A DNA stretch of 64,000 nt from Patiria pectinifera (Eukaryota; Echinodermata; Asteroidea; Valvatida; Asterinidae). Shown one piece after another: positions 20,375 through 30,771 of this stretch (position 1 is the first letter of the stretch; the number at the start of each line of letters is the position of its first letter). The stretch is from positions 30,993,916-31,057,915 of the forward strand of contig CM057148.1 of assembly GCA_029964075.1 (NCBI GenBank), in the 5' to 3' direction. A program made the position numbers and the translations under genes. Below the pieces are notes generated by a model. That model saw only the letters and a list, made by a program, of their open reading frames with translations, searched no databases and was not told the DNA's origin.

Positions 20375-22030
20375 CACCTGTGAATGGTCACTTATATTTC
20401 CGGGGAAGTGGGCAACAATTTATATTTGTTGTGGTGAAGGGGGTGTTTCTTATGTATTAAGTAGAAGTTAATGTCATTATAGCAGTTGGTGTTTTTATTA
20501 TGATGATGGGGTTGTACAGCAAAGTATTGTAACACGTTTATTTGCAGAAGAGAGTAAAACTAAAAGAAAGGACATATTGGAGCACTTCATAATTATGTCA
20601 ATCACCACATGTTAAATGTATTTATTACAAAACTGTGAAAATGAAATCAGGTATACACGATTTTTTTTTGTAATAATGTATTTGCATTCGTTACTGTACA
20701 GGGTAGTTCTTCGACAAAACTCAGGGGATATAATTGTAGTCAGTTTTCGGAGCAATTTTCGCAAGGGACGTCGGTCCAGGCTTGTTTACCATAGGCACAA
20801 ACATTCCATGAAAGACTTTCAAGCAAGACGGCCAAAGGTTATTGTGCAATTGCAGTTTTTTGTTTTAAAAGCTGTAATCATAAATAATGACAGTGGCATT
20901 GTAAGTTACAGGACAACATTTTTTTAATGAGTGTTGGTGAAAACTCATGAGAAATGGAGGGATATTATGCGAGTATGAATATTTTGTTGTGAAATTTTTA
21001 GAGTGATTATGTAATTTGGTAATCAAAGACATTGTTTTGTTATCAAATAAGTTTGCCAGGATCAACACAGTCTGCTTGGCCAGTAATTATCAGGTAATCA
21101 TTCCATCATTATTCTTGGGTACAACTAAGGCAAGGATATAATTTTAAAAAAGGATGGACATAAAACAGCAGAAAAGAGTGATTTTTTTTTGCACTATTTC
21201 ATTACTTCTTGCAACTGAACTGGAAAGAATCGGTGTGTCACGTCTTCGTCTTGAGACTGAGTTGAGATTCTTGCTTTGGGAACTGGTTGAAGCATGCACT
21301 GAAGCATGGTTGGAGCTGGTCATGTGATGTGGGTGTCATCGGGAGTCCTGTGTAAAGGAGTTAGAAAGAAAAGAATAACGACTTAGGTGAAGAAAAGTTG
21401 TAAACAAAATACGTCGGCTAACAGTAGCTACAAATAAATTAGACAGGTGTTGCAATACCCCATTTATGCGGAATGCACTACTATAGTACTAACCAAACAT
21501 GCCAAACAACGAAACATGTCTTATATGTTGTATTTTTGTGACCCCCCCCCCCTCCCCGCATATGATTTTATCCCAGCAGAACAGCAGAGACACTGAACAG
21601 TCATCAATGTATTAGTTTCCTCTTTATCCTGCTTGGGTTCATGTCTGTTGTCGAGTCATTTGATTTTCTGCCAGAGTGTATTCTCTAAGATCCACTATTC
21701 TAACTGTCATGACTGTGTTGGTTTCAGGTTTTAGTCTTTGCCTGTATTTTTTGGTTTTTGGCCTGAGGTTTGAACTTGATCACGTCTTTAATTTTGATTT
21801 GAGGTTTTTTTTTATTAAGTTGGTTATTGGTCTTTGATTTGCATTAAACTAAATTTGTTTTGCCTATAAGTATGAAAGTCATTTCTTTAAAGGAACTTTT
21901 TAGTATGATTTGCCGTGTTCTAAGATTACCACAAAGATTTAGTTTGCATCATTTGTATGGAATGAATGTACATTTCATGGCCTACATACAAATGCAGCAT
22001 TTTTTTTTCTAGCTAGGCCTAGGCCTAAAA
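20375..22030. other. Helitron A interior, no gene
   Basis: No Rep, helicase or other domain. Short frames only. Compared with unit B it carries about 180 bp extra near 21430-21610 and lacks about 60 bp near 21210. Confidence 0.6.
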
Positions 22031-22519
22031 CAAACTAAAGCAAAATCCCAAAATAAACTACAAACAAAGCCCAATTGTGAAATCAAAAGTTGAAAAAGTT
22101 CTACAAACGTGTTCGGGTACATGTTCCAAGTGAGGCTTGTAGTTACGGAGGCCATGCAGTAAATTGGCCACATTAAGCCTAGCTAAGTAAACCCACGGCC
22201 AAACTCTCGATGTCCGAGGAGGCCTCCCCCGGCCCCGTACAACCCTCCCCGGCGTACAACCCTCCCCGGCCCCGTACAACCCTCCCCGTACTACCACCAG
22301 ACTACGCCATCATTGGACACTCACGAACTCACACTTTTCACAAACAACAATGCTTCTCATTGCCAGTGGCGTTCGAAAGAATACCACTTTTCACAAACAA
22401 CAATACATATCACAAATGAGACTTACCGTTTAAAGAGAAAACTGGAGCAAGGAACAGATACATCAACCATGTCAACAACGCTGTGCTGAAGAAATGTGGG
22501 GCAAGTTGCATGCGCTGCA

Positions 22520-22808
22520 TGCTCATAACGAACGTACATGTATACGTGGCACGTCAATTATCCGGCCCGTACGCTGCATGCTCATAAACGAACGTATACG
22601 ACGTGGCACGTCAATTATCATCCGGCCCATACGCAAGATGGCCGGCGAGGCCCAATGGGGAAGGGAATTATGGGAAATAGAGTGGGGAAATAGAGTGGAA
22701 ATAGCCGGGCCCCGTTCCGCATCCCCCGCGGCCAACGGGCGTGGGCGGGACAGGAGACCGGTCGGAAAAATGGCAGCGCCCTCCAAATTTTCGTTATTGT
22801 AGTATAGA
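22520..22808 (-). promoter_or_regulatory. CpG-rich 5' end of Helitron A with YY1-like motif (possible captured promoter)
   Basis: A GC-rich block with cgtacg-type repeats and caagatggccggcgagg at 22634-22650, plus aaaatggcagcgcc at 22767-22780, both near the YY1 consensus (AAnATGGC). Unit B has the same. Helitrons often capture host sequence; a captured promoter is a guess. Confidence 0.3.
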
Positions 22809-23597
22809 CTAGCGGGATGCCGCGCTTCGCGCGGCACCCGCTAGATGGGTGGAGTTGACTGTTTCGTAATAATTACTGTATACAATGAAATCTCGATAAT
22901 TTAAACTCTAATAACTCCAAACAACTGTTAAGTTAAATAAAGAATCAGACCCTCTGCTGCACGCGAGCCTATTTGGATTCGCCATCAGTCTCGCCTAAGT
23001 TGTATTTGCGTGCACATAACGTATCCTGCGGAGATTGTGCGAGGGTCCAGGACATATTGTCAATATAGGGGAAGGGGCTAGCTAGGGTGAAGGGTGCTAG
23101 TTGGAACGCCCAATTTCCGTAAAACCCGTCAACCATGTCACAAATATTTCCGGGGATGGGGAGAAATATTTCTAGGGATGGGGAGAAATGGTTTTTGTTA
23201 TAGAGGGGAGATGGTGATATTGAAATCGCTGATATTGTGAAGGTTTATGTTTGTGCTGGGATTCATACCGTTTAAATGTTGTTTGAAATTGCGCGCCGAT
23301 TAGGAAGGTCTTGCTGTCAACAGTTGAATGAAATTAAGTATTTATTGCCGACCGATTGTCTCATGCGATGTCTCATTATATAAAGCTCATAAATAATGTT
23401 GTGCTAGAATATTGTGCAGTCAATTTGAACATTGATTTTTCAAGGTGCCAAACCATTAAGGACGTATACACCAACTGTACAAATAGGTAATTTAGACGAA
23501 ACGCGGTTTGATCTTGGCCTATACAAAATCGTATCCTTCGTTCTCACTACAGAGGAGAGGAGGGGGCAGCCAGTGGGGGTGGGGGTTGGATATTGTG

Positions 23598-23823
23598 TGG
23601 GCGTCGCCAGGATTTTTTCTAGAGGGGGCAAAACATATTTTGGCCCAAAAAAATCCTGGTTTTCTCAACACATTCTCGATTTATCAGTTTTAGAGGGGGG
23701 CAGGGACATTTTGCACCCCCAACCCAAACCCATTAAATTCACACCACTATGACTTTGCGCCTCTTTTTATTATTGTTTTTTTTTGCTTTTCGGGGGGGGG
23801 GAGTCCCCTCCTCGCGACGCCCA
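23598..23823. mobile_element. MITE nested in Helitron B
   Basis: 226 bp with 10-bp inverted ends tgggcgtcgc...gcgacgccca and internal G/C runs. Orthologous to 20129-20357. Confidence 0.7.
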
Positions 23824-23839
23824 TGCCTATTGATGTTAC

Positions 23840-25400
23840 ACCTGTGAATGGTCACATATTATATTTCCGGGGAAGTGGGCAACAATTTATATTTGTTATG
23901 GTGAAGGGGGTGTTTCTTATTAAAGTAGAAGTTAATGTCATTATAGCAGTTGGTGTTTTTATTATGGTGGTGGGGTTGTACAGCAAAGTACTGTAACACG
24001 TTCATTTGCAGAAGAGAGTAAAACTAAAAGAAAGGACATATTGGAGCACTTCATAATTATGTCAAGCACCACATGTTAAATGTATTTATTACAAAACTGT
24101 GAAAATGAAATCAGGTATACAATCAGAATTTTTTTAGTAATAATGTATTTGCAGCATTCATTACTGTACAGGGTAGTACTTCGACAAAACTCAGGGGATA
24201 TAATTGTTGTCAGTTTTCGGAGCAATTTTCGCAAGGGACGTCGGTCCAGGCTTGTTTACCATAGGCACAAACATTCCATGAAAGACTTTCAAGCAAGACG
24301 GCCAAAGGTTATTGTGCAATTGCATTTTTTTGTTAAAAGCTGTAATCATAAATAATGACAGTGGCATTGTAAGTTACAGGACAACATTTTTGTAATGAGT
24401 GTTGGTGAAAACTCATGAGAAATGGAGGGGTATGCGAGTATGAATATTTTGTTGTGAAATTTTAAGAGTGATTATGTAACTCGGTAATCAAAGACATTGT
24501 TTTGTTATCAAATAAGTCTGCTTGGCCAGTAATTATCGGGTAATCATTCCATCATTATTCTTGGGTACAACTAAGCCAAGGATATAATTTAAAAAAAGGA
24601 TGGACATAAAACAGCAGAAAAGAGTGATTTTTCTTGCACTATTTCATGACTTCTAAAAATAAAATTATGGCTAGAAGGAAAATGTGTTTTGAATGGGTAA
24701 AGAGAAAAACCAGGAATCTTGCAGTTGAACTGGAAAGAATAGGTGTGTCACGTCTTCGTCTTGAGTTGAGATTCTTGCTTTGGGAACTGGTTGAAGCATG
24801 CACTGGAGCATGCTTGGAGCATGGTTGGAGCTGGTCATGTGATGTGGGTGTCATCGAGAGTCCTGTGTAAAGGAGTTAGAAAGAAAAGAATAACGACTAA
24901 GGTGAAGAAAACTTGTAAACAAAAATACATCGGCTAACAATAGCTCTTTATCCTGCTTGGGTTCATGTCTGTTGTCGAGTCATTTGATTTTCTGCCAGAG
25001 TGTATTCTCTAATATCCACTATTCTAACTGTGTTGGTTTCAGGTTTTAGTCTTTGCCTGTATTTTTTGGTTTTTGGCCTGAGGTTTGAACTTGATCACGT
25101 CTTTAATTTTGATTTGAGGGTTTCTTTATTAAGTTGGTTATTGGTCTTTGATTTGCAGTAAATTAATTTTGTTTTGCCTATGACTTATGAGTATGAAAGT
25201 CATTTCTTTAAAGGAAGTTTTACGTATGATTTGCCGTGTTCTAAGATTACCACAAAGATTTAGTGTGCATAATTTGTATGGAATGAATGTACATTTCATG
25301 GCCTATATACAAATGCAGCAGGTTTTTTTCTAGCTAGTAGTAGGCCTATAGGCCTAGCTGCCTAGGCCTAAAACAAACTAAAGCAAAATCCAAAAATAAA
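23840..25400. other. Helitron B interior, no gene
   Basis: Non-coding, parallel to unit A. A 78-aa plus-strand frame at 24634 contains a stretch missing from unit A and has no known motif. Confidence 0.6.
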
Positions 25401-26596
25401 CTACAAACAAAGCCCAATTGTGAAATCAAGAGTTGGCAAAGTTCTACAAACATGTTCGGGTACATGTTCCAAGTGAGGCCTGTATTTACGGAGGTCATGC
25501 AGTAAAATTGGCAACATTAAGCCTAGTAAGTTAACCCACGCCACGGCCAAACTCTCGATGTCGGAGGCCTCCCCCCGTACGTACAACCCTCCCCGTACTC
25601 ACAAACTGAAACTCACAGTCACACTTTTCACAAACAACAATGCTTCTCATTGCCAGTGGCGTTCGAAAGAATACCACTTTTCACAAACAACAATACATAT
25701 CATAAGTGAGACTTACCGTTCAAAGAGAAAACTGGAGCAAGGAACAGATATACATCAACCATGTCAACAACGCTGTGCTGAAGAAATGTGGGGCAAGTTG
25801 CATGCGCTGCATGCTCAGCGCTCATAACGAACGTATACGTGGCACGTCAATTATCTGGCCCCCGTACGCAAGATGGCCGGCGAGGCCCAATGGGGAAGGG
25901 AATTATGGGAAATAGGGTGGAAAATAGCCGGGCCCCGTTCCGCTTCCCCCGTAGCTAACGCGCGCGATGAGGACGGGAGACCGGTCGGGAAAATGGCAGC
26001 GCCCTCCAAATTTTCGTTATTGTAGTATAGATGTACCGCCATGGGACATGTACTTAGGACTTAGCCATTTTCCCTCCACCTTTCCCCGGAGTCGACGCGA
26101 ATTCCCTCACACACCTTACCTCGCATCCGACCCACATTGACCCCGAGCATTTAGCGAATGTGGCTCGCTAAAACCTACCCATGTATTCACCCCTTAGTGA
26201 CCCCGTACACCCCCAGCGAGTGTGTCCCGCTAACCCACTGGCCGAGACCTACGGTAGCTAGAGGTCAGGTTACGTCCTTCATCTCATAGTTTTACTCCAT
26301 AGCATTAGTGTGTAGATTCTTAGCTAGTCTAGAGACTAAGTCTTGTACACAAGCCTATGTACCGAGAAGTTATTCTCTTTCCCTTTTCCTTGAGGATCAG
26401 TTCCCCGTAACGCACCCACGAGTGATCCTACTTCGCCCGCTAACCACTGCTCTCGGACTTTCTTCCAGTAGATTGTCTAAGTCAATCGTGTACAAATCTC
26501 CCATAGAGAACTTTCCCCATGCCTTTGTACACGTATGCATTATTCATAACTACCAGAATCCAATGCTCCCATTGGCTAAGACGCGCACCCAAAAGT

Positions 26597-26606
26597 GTAT
26601 ATAAAG
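26597..26606 (+). promoter_or_regulatory. Gypsy LTR TATA box
   Basis: gtatataaag in a GC-moderate context, conserved in the other LTR at 33778-33787. The likely core promoter of the gypsy transcript. Confidence 0.6.
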
Positions 26607-26803
26607 CGCGCAGCAATAGCAGTTCTGGTTATTGTTGTACTGGGCTCTTCCCCAGTAGGTTCTTGAGCTGAGCTCTGACCTACACAGAGCTCCCGCATAT
26701 GATGCATTAGATTGTTGATCTGGGCTCTGACCCCGACAGAGTTCCTGACATGTACACGTATATATAGTGCGCCCTCTATTGACCTGAGATGTAAATAATC
26801 CAG

Positions 26804-26809
26804 AATAAA
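26804..26809 (+). terminator. Gypsy LTR polyadenylation signal
   Basis: aataaa about 80 nt before the LTR end. In the 3' LTR, where it would be used, the same site reads agtaaa (33985-33990). Confidence 0.5.
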
Positions 26810-26889
26810 GTACGTGTGTGTGTGTGTGTAAGATATTTGTATCTGACTCTTTATTTGATAATGTCTCTCACCGTAGAGAGACGTTACAC

Positions 26890-26907
26890 TGGTGGCAAGC
26901 GCTGGGA
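26890..26907 (+). promoter_or_regulatory. Gypsy primer binding site
   Basis: tggtggcaagcgctggga starts one base after the 5' LTR. It resembles the site at 60312-60328 (tggtggcagcggtggga), which fits the 3' end of tRNA-Leu, with one inserted base and one substitution. Confidence 0.65.
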
Positions 26908-27033
26908 TACGAACTTACACACAACATCGCACTATACCATGACTTTTAATTAAGTCACTTCATGTACCCCTCCACTGAACGGATCTCCCAGCTTTAGACT
27001 CTGACTTTCTGCTTGTCAATATCAGCAGCCAAC

Positions 27034-28179
27034 ATGCCTGCCAAGCGAAAATCTCGCAGGTTACAGTCGTTGTATGATGATGATGACACCAACCTGTATT
27101 CAAGTCTACAGGCAGAGAGTGCAGAACTCCAAGAACTTAAAAAACAGTTCGAATTTTTCAAGCTTCGTTCAGTGGAGGCGGAGAAAGAGCTGAAACAACT
27201 CCGAGCAACTGCTGCATTACACAGCCCATCAACGGCTGAGCAGACAGATGCCAATGTTTCAGCGAAATCGCCCAAGGACTCACAGCCAGTGATGTCTGCT
27301 CCCAGTACTGCCCCTTCCACCGTTCCACAAGCTGACGCCCCTAAACCAACAGCAGCAGAGCAAGCAGAGCCCCGTCCTCTCCGAACCCAGCCGAGTCATA
27401 AGCTGGATGTTCCTCTCCCTCGCCAAGGAGAATTTGACGGCACGAAGTCATGGGAAGGCTTCGTCCGACCTCTGATGGGTCTCGCCGAGGCTTGCGGCTG
27501 GTCCGAGGAAGAAAAGCGCTTCCGACTTGTCAGCAGTCTACGTGGAAAGGCGGCCGAGTACGTGTACCAGCAACTGGATCCCGAAGCAATCAAGTCGTCC
27601 GACACCCTGGTGAAGGAGCTTGGTAAACGATTTGGCGAACGACAATTGCCAAATTACTACATCGCTCAGCTAGAAGCGAGGAGACATCAGCCGAAGGAGA
27701 AGCTGGCGGAGTTTGTAGCCGACATTCGCCGCCTCGTCTTTCGTGGCTACCCTACGGCAGATCCAGTTACCAGAGAGAGCATCGCCCTTCGCCATTTTCT
27801 GAAGGGCCTCCCCGACCAACAGATGGCAGTTTCCGTTGGCATGACGAATCCCAATTCCCTTGAGGAGGCAACAACGGCGGTGGAAAACTTCCTGAGCCTC
27901 CGTGTGAACACCGTACAGGCAGCATCTGAGGCTGATCCCGGGTTCGTCAACCAAAAGCAGTTTAAACAGTTCCAAGATAACCTCGACCGACGGTTAAACG
28001 GAATTGTCAAACTGATCAAAGATAAGCCCGCCAACAAGCAGAAATCCGCCAAGCCTGCTGAAGCCAAGAAACAGCAGATGGATGTTACTTGTTTCAAATG
28101 TGGCAAGCCCGGCCACTTTGCCAACAAGTGCCCCGACATAGCGGCCAAGGAGGTCGTCGTCATACAGACGGAAAACTAA
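27034..28179 (+). CDS. Gypsy gag, intact
   Basis: ATG 27034 has a purine at -3 and begins MPAKRKSRR. A predicted coiled coil (about residues 25-60, leucine/glutamate heptads) precedes the capsid domain: FDGTKSWEGFVRPLMGLAEACGWSEEEK, YVYQQLDPEA, LGKRFGER and LEARRHQPKEKLAEFVADIRRL are gypsy capsid motifs. The C-terminus is basic with one CCHC knuckle, CFKCGKPGHFANKC. Gag forms the particle and binds RNA. The stop is TAA 28177-28179. Pol follows in the same frame, with 13 open codons before its first ATG. Confidence 0.9.
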   Translation: MPAKRKSRRLQSLYDDDDTNLYSSLQAESAELQELKKQFEFFKLRSVEAEKELKQLRATAALHSPSTAEQTDANVSAKSPKDSQPVMSAPSTAPSTVPQADAPKPTAAEQAEPRPLRTQPSHKLDVPLPRQGEFDGTKSWEGFVRPLMGLAEACGWSEEEKRFRLVSSLRGKAAEYVYQQLDPEAIKSSDTLVKELGKRFGERQLPNYYIAQLEARRHQPKEKLAEFVADIRRLVFRGYPTADPVTRESIALRHFLKGLPDQQMAVSVGMTNPNSLEEATTAVENFLSLRVNTVQAASEADPGFVNQKQFKQFQDNLDRRLNGIVKLIKDKPANKQKSAKPAEAKKQQMDVTCFKCGKPGHFANKCPDIAAKEVVVIQTEN

Positions 28180-28218
28180 CACGGACCATGCCGTCCGGCC
28201 TGGCACCGGTCCGTCCCA

Positions 28219-30771
28219 ATGAACAGAACACTATCCGAATGGGTAGACAGCAATTTCAAGGGCATGTCTGCATTTTTGCGAGTGCAGATATGCGACCAAG
28301 ACAGCGAACTTTTAGTCGACACTGGAGCGGCGGTGACCATCATTTCTTCAGCACTTTTCAGCCAGATCCCTGCTGAAAAACGCCCTGAACTCAAACCCCC
28401 GTGCAAAAGCACAAAACTAGAAACTGCAAACAAGGAACTCATTGACATTGAAGGTGTTGCCACAATCGACATGATGATTGGTGAACAGTACTTCCAATGG
28501 GATGCATTTGTCGCCCCCATCAGCGATGAAGGAATCCTTGGCTATGACTTTCTATACCACTATGATTGCATATTGGAGGCACGCAACGGCATACGAATTG
28601 CCGGTAACTGGGTCCAGTGGACAATCCAAGGAGCCCCTCCCCGTGTAGTTAAGATTGCACTGAAGCAGAACACTACAATTCCAGCATGCAGCGAGTGGGT
28701 AGCAGAGGGCATAGCTGATCATCACAAACTGAGTTCCATGTATGCAGTCGTTGAACCTGCCAATCTTCGTCACAATGTTGTGGTTGGCAGCTCACTCATT
28801 GTTCCCCGCCGAGAAGACATCGGCATCCCCGTCCGGCTTGTGAACACATCATCCGAGAACATTGAACTTCAAGCGGGTACAACGCTTGGATATCTGCATG
28901 AAGTTGATGCGGTTGAGCTCATAGCCGTGCAGGAAAACTGTGAAACAGATCACCTCTATCGGGTAATGCGTGTGTGCAGAGAGCATGCCCGCCCAACGTC
29001 ATACGCAGTCAACCCAGTCAGTCCCGCCGTCCCCGACACCCCAAATCCTTCTGACAAGTGGTCAGAAAACCTACAGAAACTGTACGAGAGGAGTTGTGAA
29101 AACCTGTCCCCACACCAGCAGAAAGCATTGTGTGAACTTTTGGCCAGCCACGAGAACACTTTCGCCAAATTCGCGGAGGATTTGGGAAAAACGTCAATAG
29201 CGCAGCACACTATTGACACCGGCGACGCACGCCCCATACGACAGCCTCCCCGCCGTCCCCCCAAGGCATTTCAGGGCGAGGAGGAGAAAGTTCTCGAGAG
29301 CCAACTCAAGGCGGGTGTGATCCGCGAGTCAACATCCCCCTGGGCATCACCGATGGTTTTTGTCAGGAAAAAGGACGGCACAACTCGTCCGTGTGTCGAC
29401 TATCGTAAGCTGAACGATGTTACGCGCCGTGACGCGTATCCCCTACCCCGTGTTGATGACTGCCTAGATTGCCTGAGTGGGGCAAAAATCTTCAGCACCC
29501 TCGATCTGCAGTCGGGCTACTGGCAGATTGAAGTGAAAAAGGAAGACCGTCCCAAAACCGCGTTCGTAACCCGAAGTGGACTGTACGAGTACGTGACCAT
29601 GCCTTTTGGGTTATGCAACGCACCCAGTACCTTTGAGCGCTGTATGGAGCTAGTACTCAAAGGTTTGCAATGGCGAACTCTGCTGATATATCTAGACGAT
29701 ATCATCATCCTTTCATCAACATTTTCCGAGCATATTGAGCGTCTTGGTGAAGTCCTACGCCGACTAGGGAACGCTGGACTGAAGCTGAAACCGAGCAAGT
29801 GTGAACTCTTCCAGACGGAAGTTCTGTTCCTCGGTCACATCATCACACCAGATGGTGTCAAACCAGACCCTAGTAAAGTTTCTGCCGTGCAGAACTGGCC
29901 CACTCCCAAGAACATAACTGAAGTACGCTCTTTCCTGGGACTATGTTCTTACTTCCGTAGGTTCATAGCCCAATTCGCCACGATAGCCAGCCCCTTACAC
30001 CGTCTGTTAGAGGCCGGACAGACGTTTAAGTGGACTCATGACTGTCAAGCGGCTTTTGAGAAATTAAAGGCCGCCCTCACCGGCAACGAAGTAATGTCAT
30101 ACCCCAATGATGATGGGTTATTCATCATTGATACCGATGCTTCAGATACAGGCATCGGTGCTACTCTATCGCAACTCCAGTGGTGTGATCGGACCCAGAG
30201 GGAGGAAGAACAGCCGATAGCATATGCTAGTCGGTCGATGACAAAGCCGCAGCGTCGCTACTGCACCACGAGGAGAGAACTCCTCGCAATCGTCACCTTC
30301 CTTCAGTACTTCCGACACTACCTACTGGGCAAACAGTTTCTCATCAGAACTGACCACAGCGCTCTTCGATGGGTCATGTCTTTTCGTGAGCCTGTCGATC
30401 AGATGGCAAGATGGCTTCAAGTCTTGTCTCAGTTCGACTTCAAAATCGAACATCGACCAGGGAGGAAACATGGCAACGCAGATGCCCTCTCTAGGGTGCC
30501 ATGTGACCCTGACGATTGTCCGTGCTACGACGGAACGACCATACTCGCTGAACTCCCCTGCGGCGGTTGCGAGAAGTGCAAAGCCAAAAGCGAGCTGTGG
30601 TCCAATTTTTCGAAAGTCGACGATGTGGTCCCCCTTTCGACCAGACGAGTAAACGCTAATCCGCTGAAGTTCAATTCCCAAAGAGAACTTCAGCTGCTGA
30701 CGATCAGCCCTCGAGCAATGACGTCAACCCTCAGGCCACAACCGTATCCCCACGGACAGTCCTCGTACTGA
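28219..30771 (+). CDS. Gypsy pol: protease, reverse transcriptase, RNase H
   Basis: 850 codons, open. Aspartic protease DTGA at 34-37 (LLVDTGAAVTII). RT from about 370: KKDGTTRPCVDYRKLN, STLDLQSGYWQI, MPFGLCNAPSTFERCM, YLDD at 491-494, FLGHIIT and SFLGLCSYFRRFI. RNase H: DTDASDTGIGATLSQ (about 638), ELLAIV, RTDHSAL and NADALSRV (about 755). A Cys-rich stretch (CDPDDCPCYDG...CGGCEKC) follows RNase H. All RT and protease catalytic residues are present. The frame ends TGA 30769-30771, and the continuation lies in the -1 frame. It processes the polyprotein and makes cDNA. Confidence 0.9.
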   Translation: MNRTLSEWVDSNFKGMSAFLRVQICDQDSELLVDTGAAVTIISSALFSQIPAEKRPELKPPCKSTKLETANKELIDIEGVATIDMMIGEQYFQWDAFVAPISDEGILGYDFLYHYDCILEARNGIRIAGNWVQWTIQGAPPRVVKIALKQNTTIPACSEWVAEGIADHHKLSSMYAVVEPANLRHNVVVGSSLIVPRREDIGIPVRLVNTSSENIELQAGTTLGYLHEVDAVELIAVQENCETDHLYRVMRVCREHARPTSYAVNPVSPAVPDTPNPSDKWSENLQKLYERSCENLSPHQQKALCELLASHENTFAKFAEDLGKTSIAQHTIDTGDARPIRQPPRRPPKAFQGEEEKVLESQLKAGVIRESTSPWASPMVFVRKKDGTTRPCVDYRKLNDVTRRDAYPLPRVDDCLDCLSGAKIFSTLDLQSGYWQIEVKKEDRPKTAFVTRSGLYEYVTMPFGLCNAPSTFERCMELVLKGLQWRTLLIYLDDIIILSSTFSEHIERLGEVLRRLGNAGLKLKPSKCELFQTEVLFLGHIITPDGVKPDPSKVSAVQNWPTPKNITEVRSFLGLCSYFRRFIAQFATIASPLHRLLEAGQTFKWTHDCQAAFEKLKAALTGNEVMSYPNDDGLFIIDTDASDTGIGATLSQLQWCDRTQREEEQPIAYASRSMTKPQRRYCTTRRELLAIVTFLQYFRHYLLGKQFLIRTDHSALRWVMSFREPVDQMARWLQVLSQFDFKIEHRPGRKHGNADALSRVPCDPDDCPCYDGTTILAELPCGGCEKCKAKSELWSNFSKVDDVVPLSTRRVNANPLKFNSQRELQLLTISPRAMTSTLRPQPYPHGQSSY

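Larger units (their letters stand above)
19327..22808 (-). mobile_element. Non-autonomous Helitron, unit A
   Basis: Read on the minus strand the unit starts TCTATACTACAATAACG (22808 downward) and ends with a hairpin closing in CTAG at 19327. The hairpin has a 16-17 bp GC-rich stem (CTAGCGGG...CCCGCTAG) and a TTCG/CGAA loop. TC...CTRR ends, a terminal hairpin and A|T insertion are Helitron hallmarks. At 3,482 bp with no Rep-helicase ORF it is non-autonomous. It carries a nested MITE (20129-20357) and, near its 5' end, CpG-rich sequence with caagatggccggcgagg. Confidence 0.9.
22809..26031 (-). mobile_element. Non-autonomous Helitron, unit B, abutting unit A
   Basis: 3,223 bp with the same ends as unit A: hairpin plus CTAG at 22809 and TCTATACTAC at 26031, on the minus strand. 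Units A and B abut with no base between them (…tatagA|Ctagcg…). After unit B the LTR resumes with tgtaccgcc, so the pair sits exactly between A and T of the host LTR. By eye A and B differ by about 4% plus indels. Confidence 0.9.
26032..26888 (+). repeat. Gypsy 5' LTR, second part
   Basis: 857 bp matching 33213-34067 with about nine substitutions and small indels. Ends GAGACGTTACA. Contains the TATA box, poly(A) signal and a short GT repeat. Confidence 0.9.

Noticed and set aside
24634-24870. 78-aa frame in Helitron B as a captured gene
   Set aside because: No domain, and most of its 5' part is absent from Helitron A.
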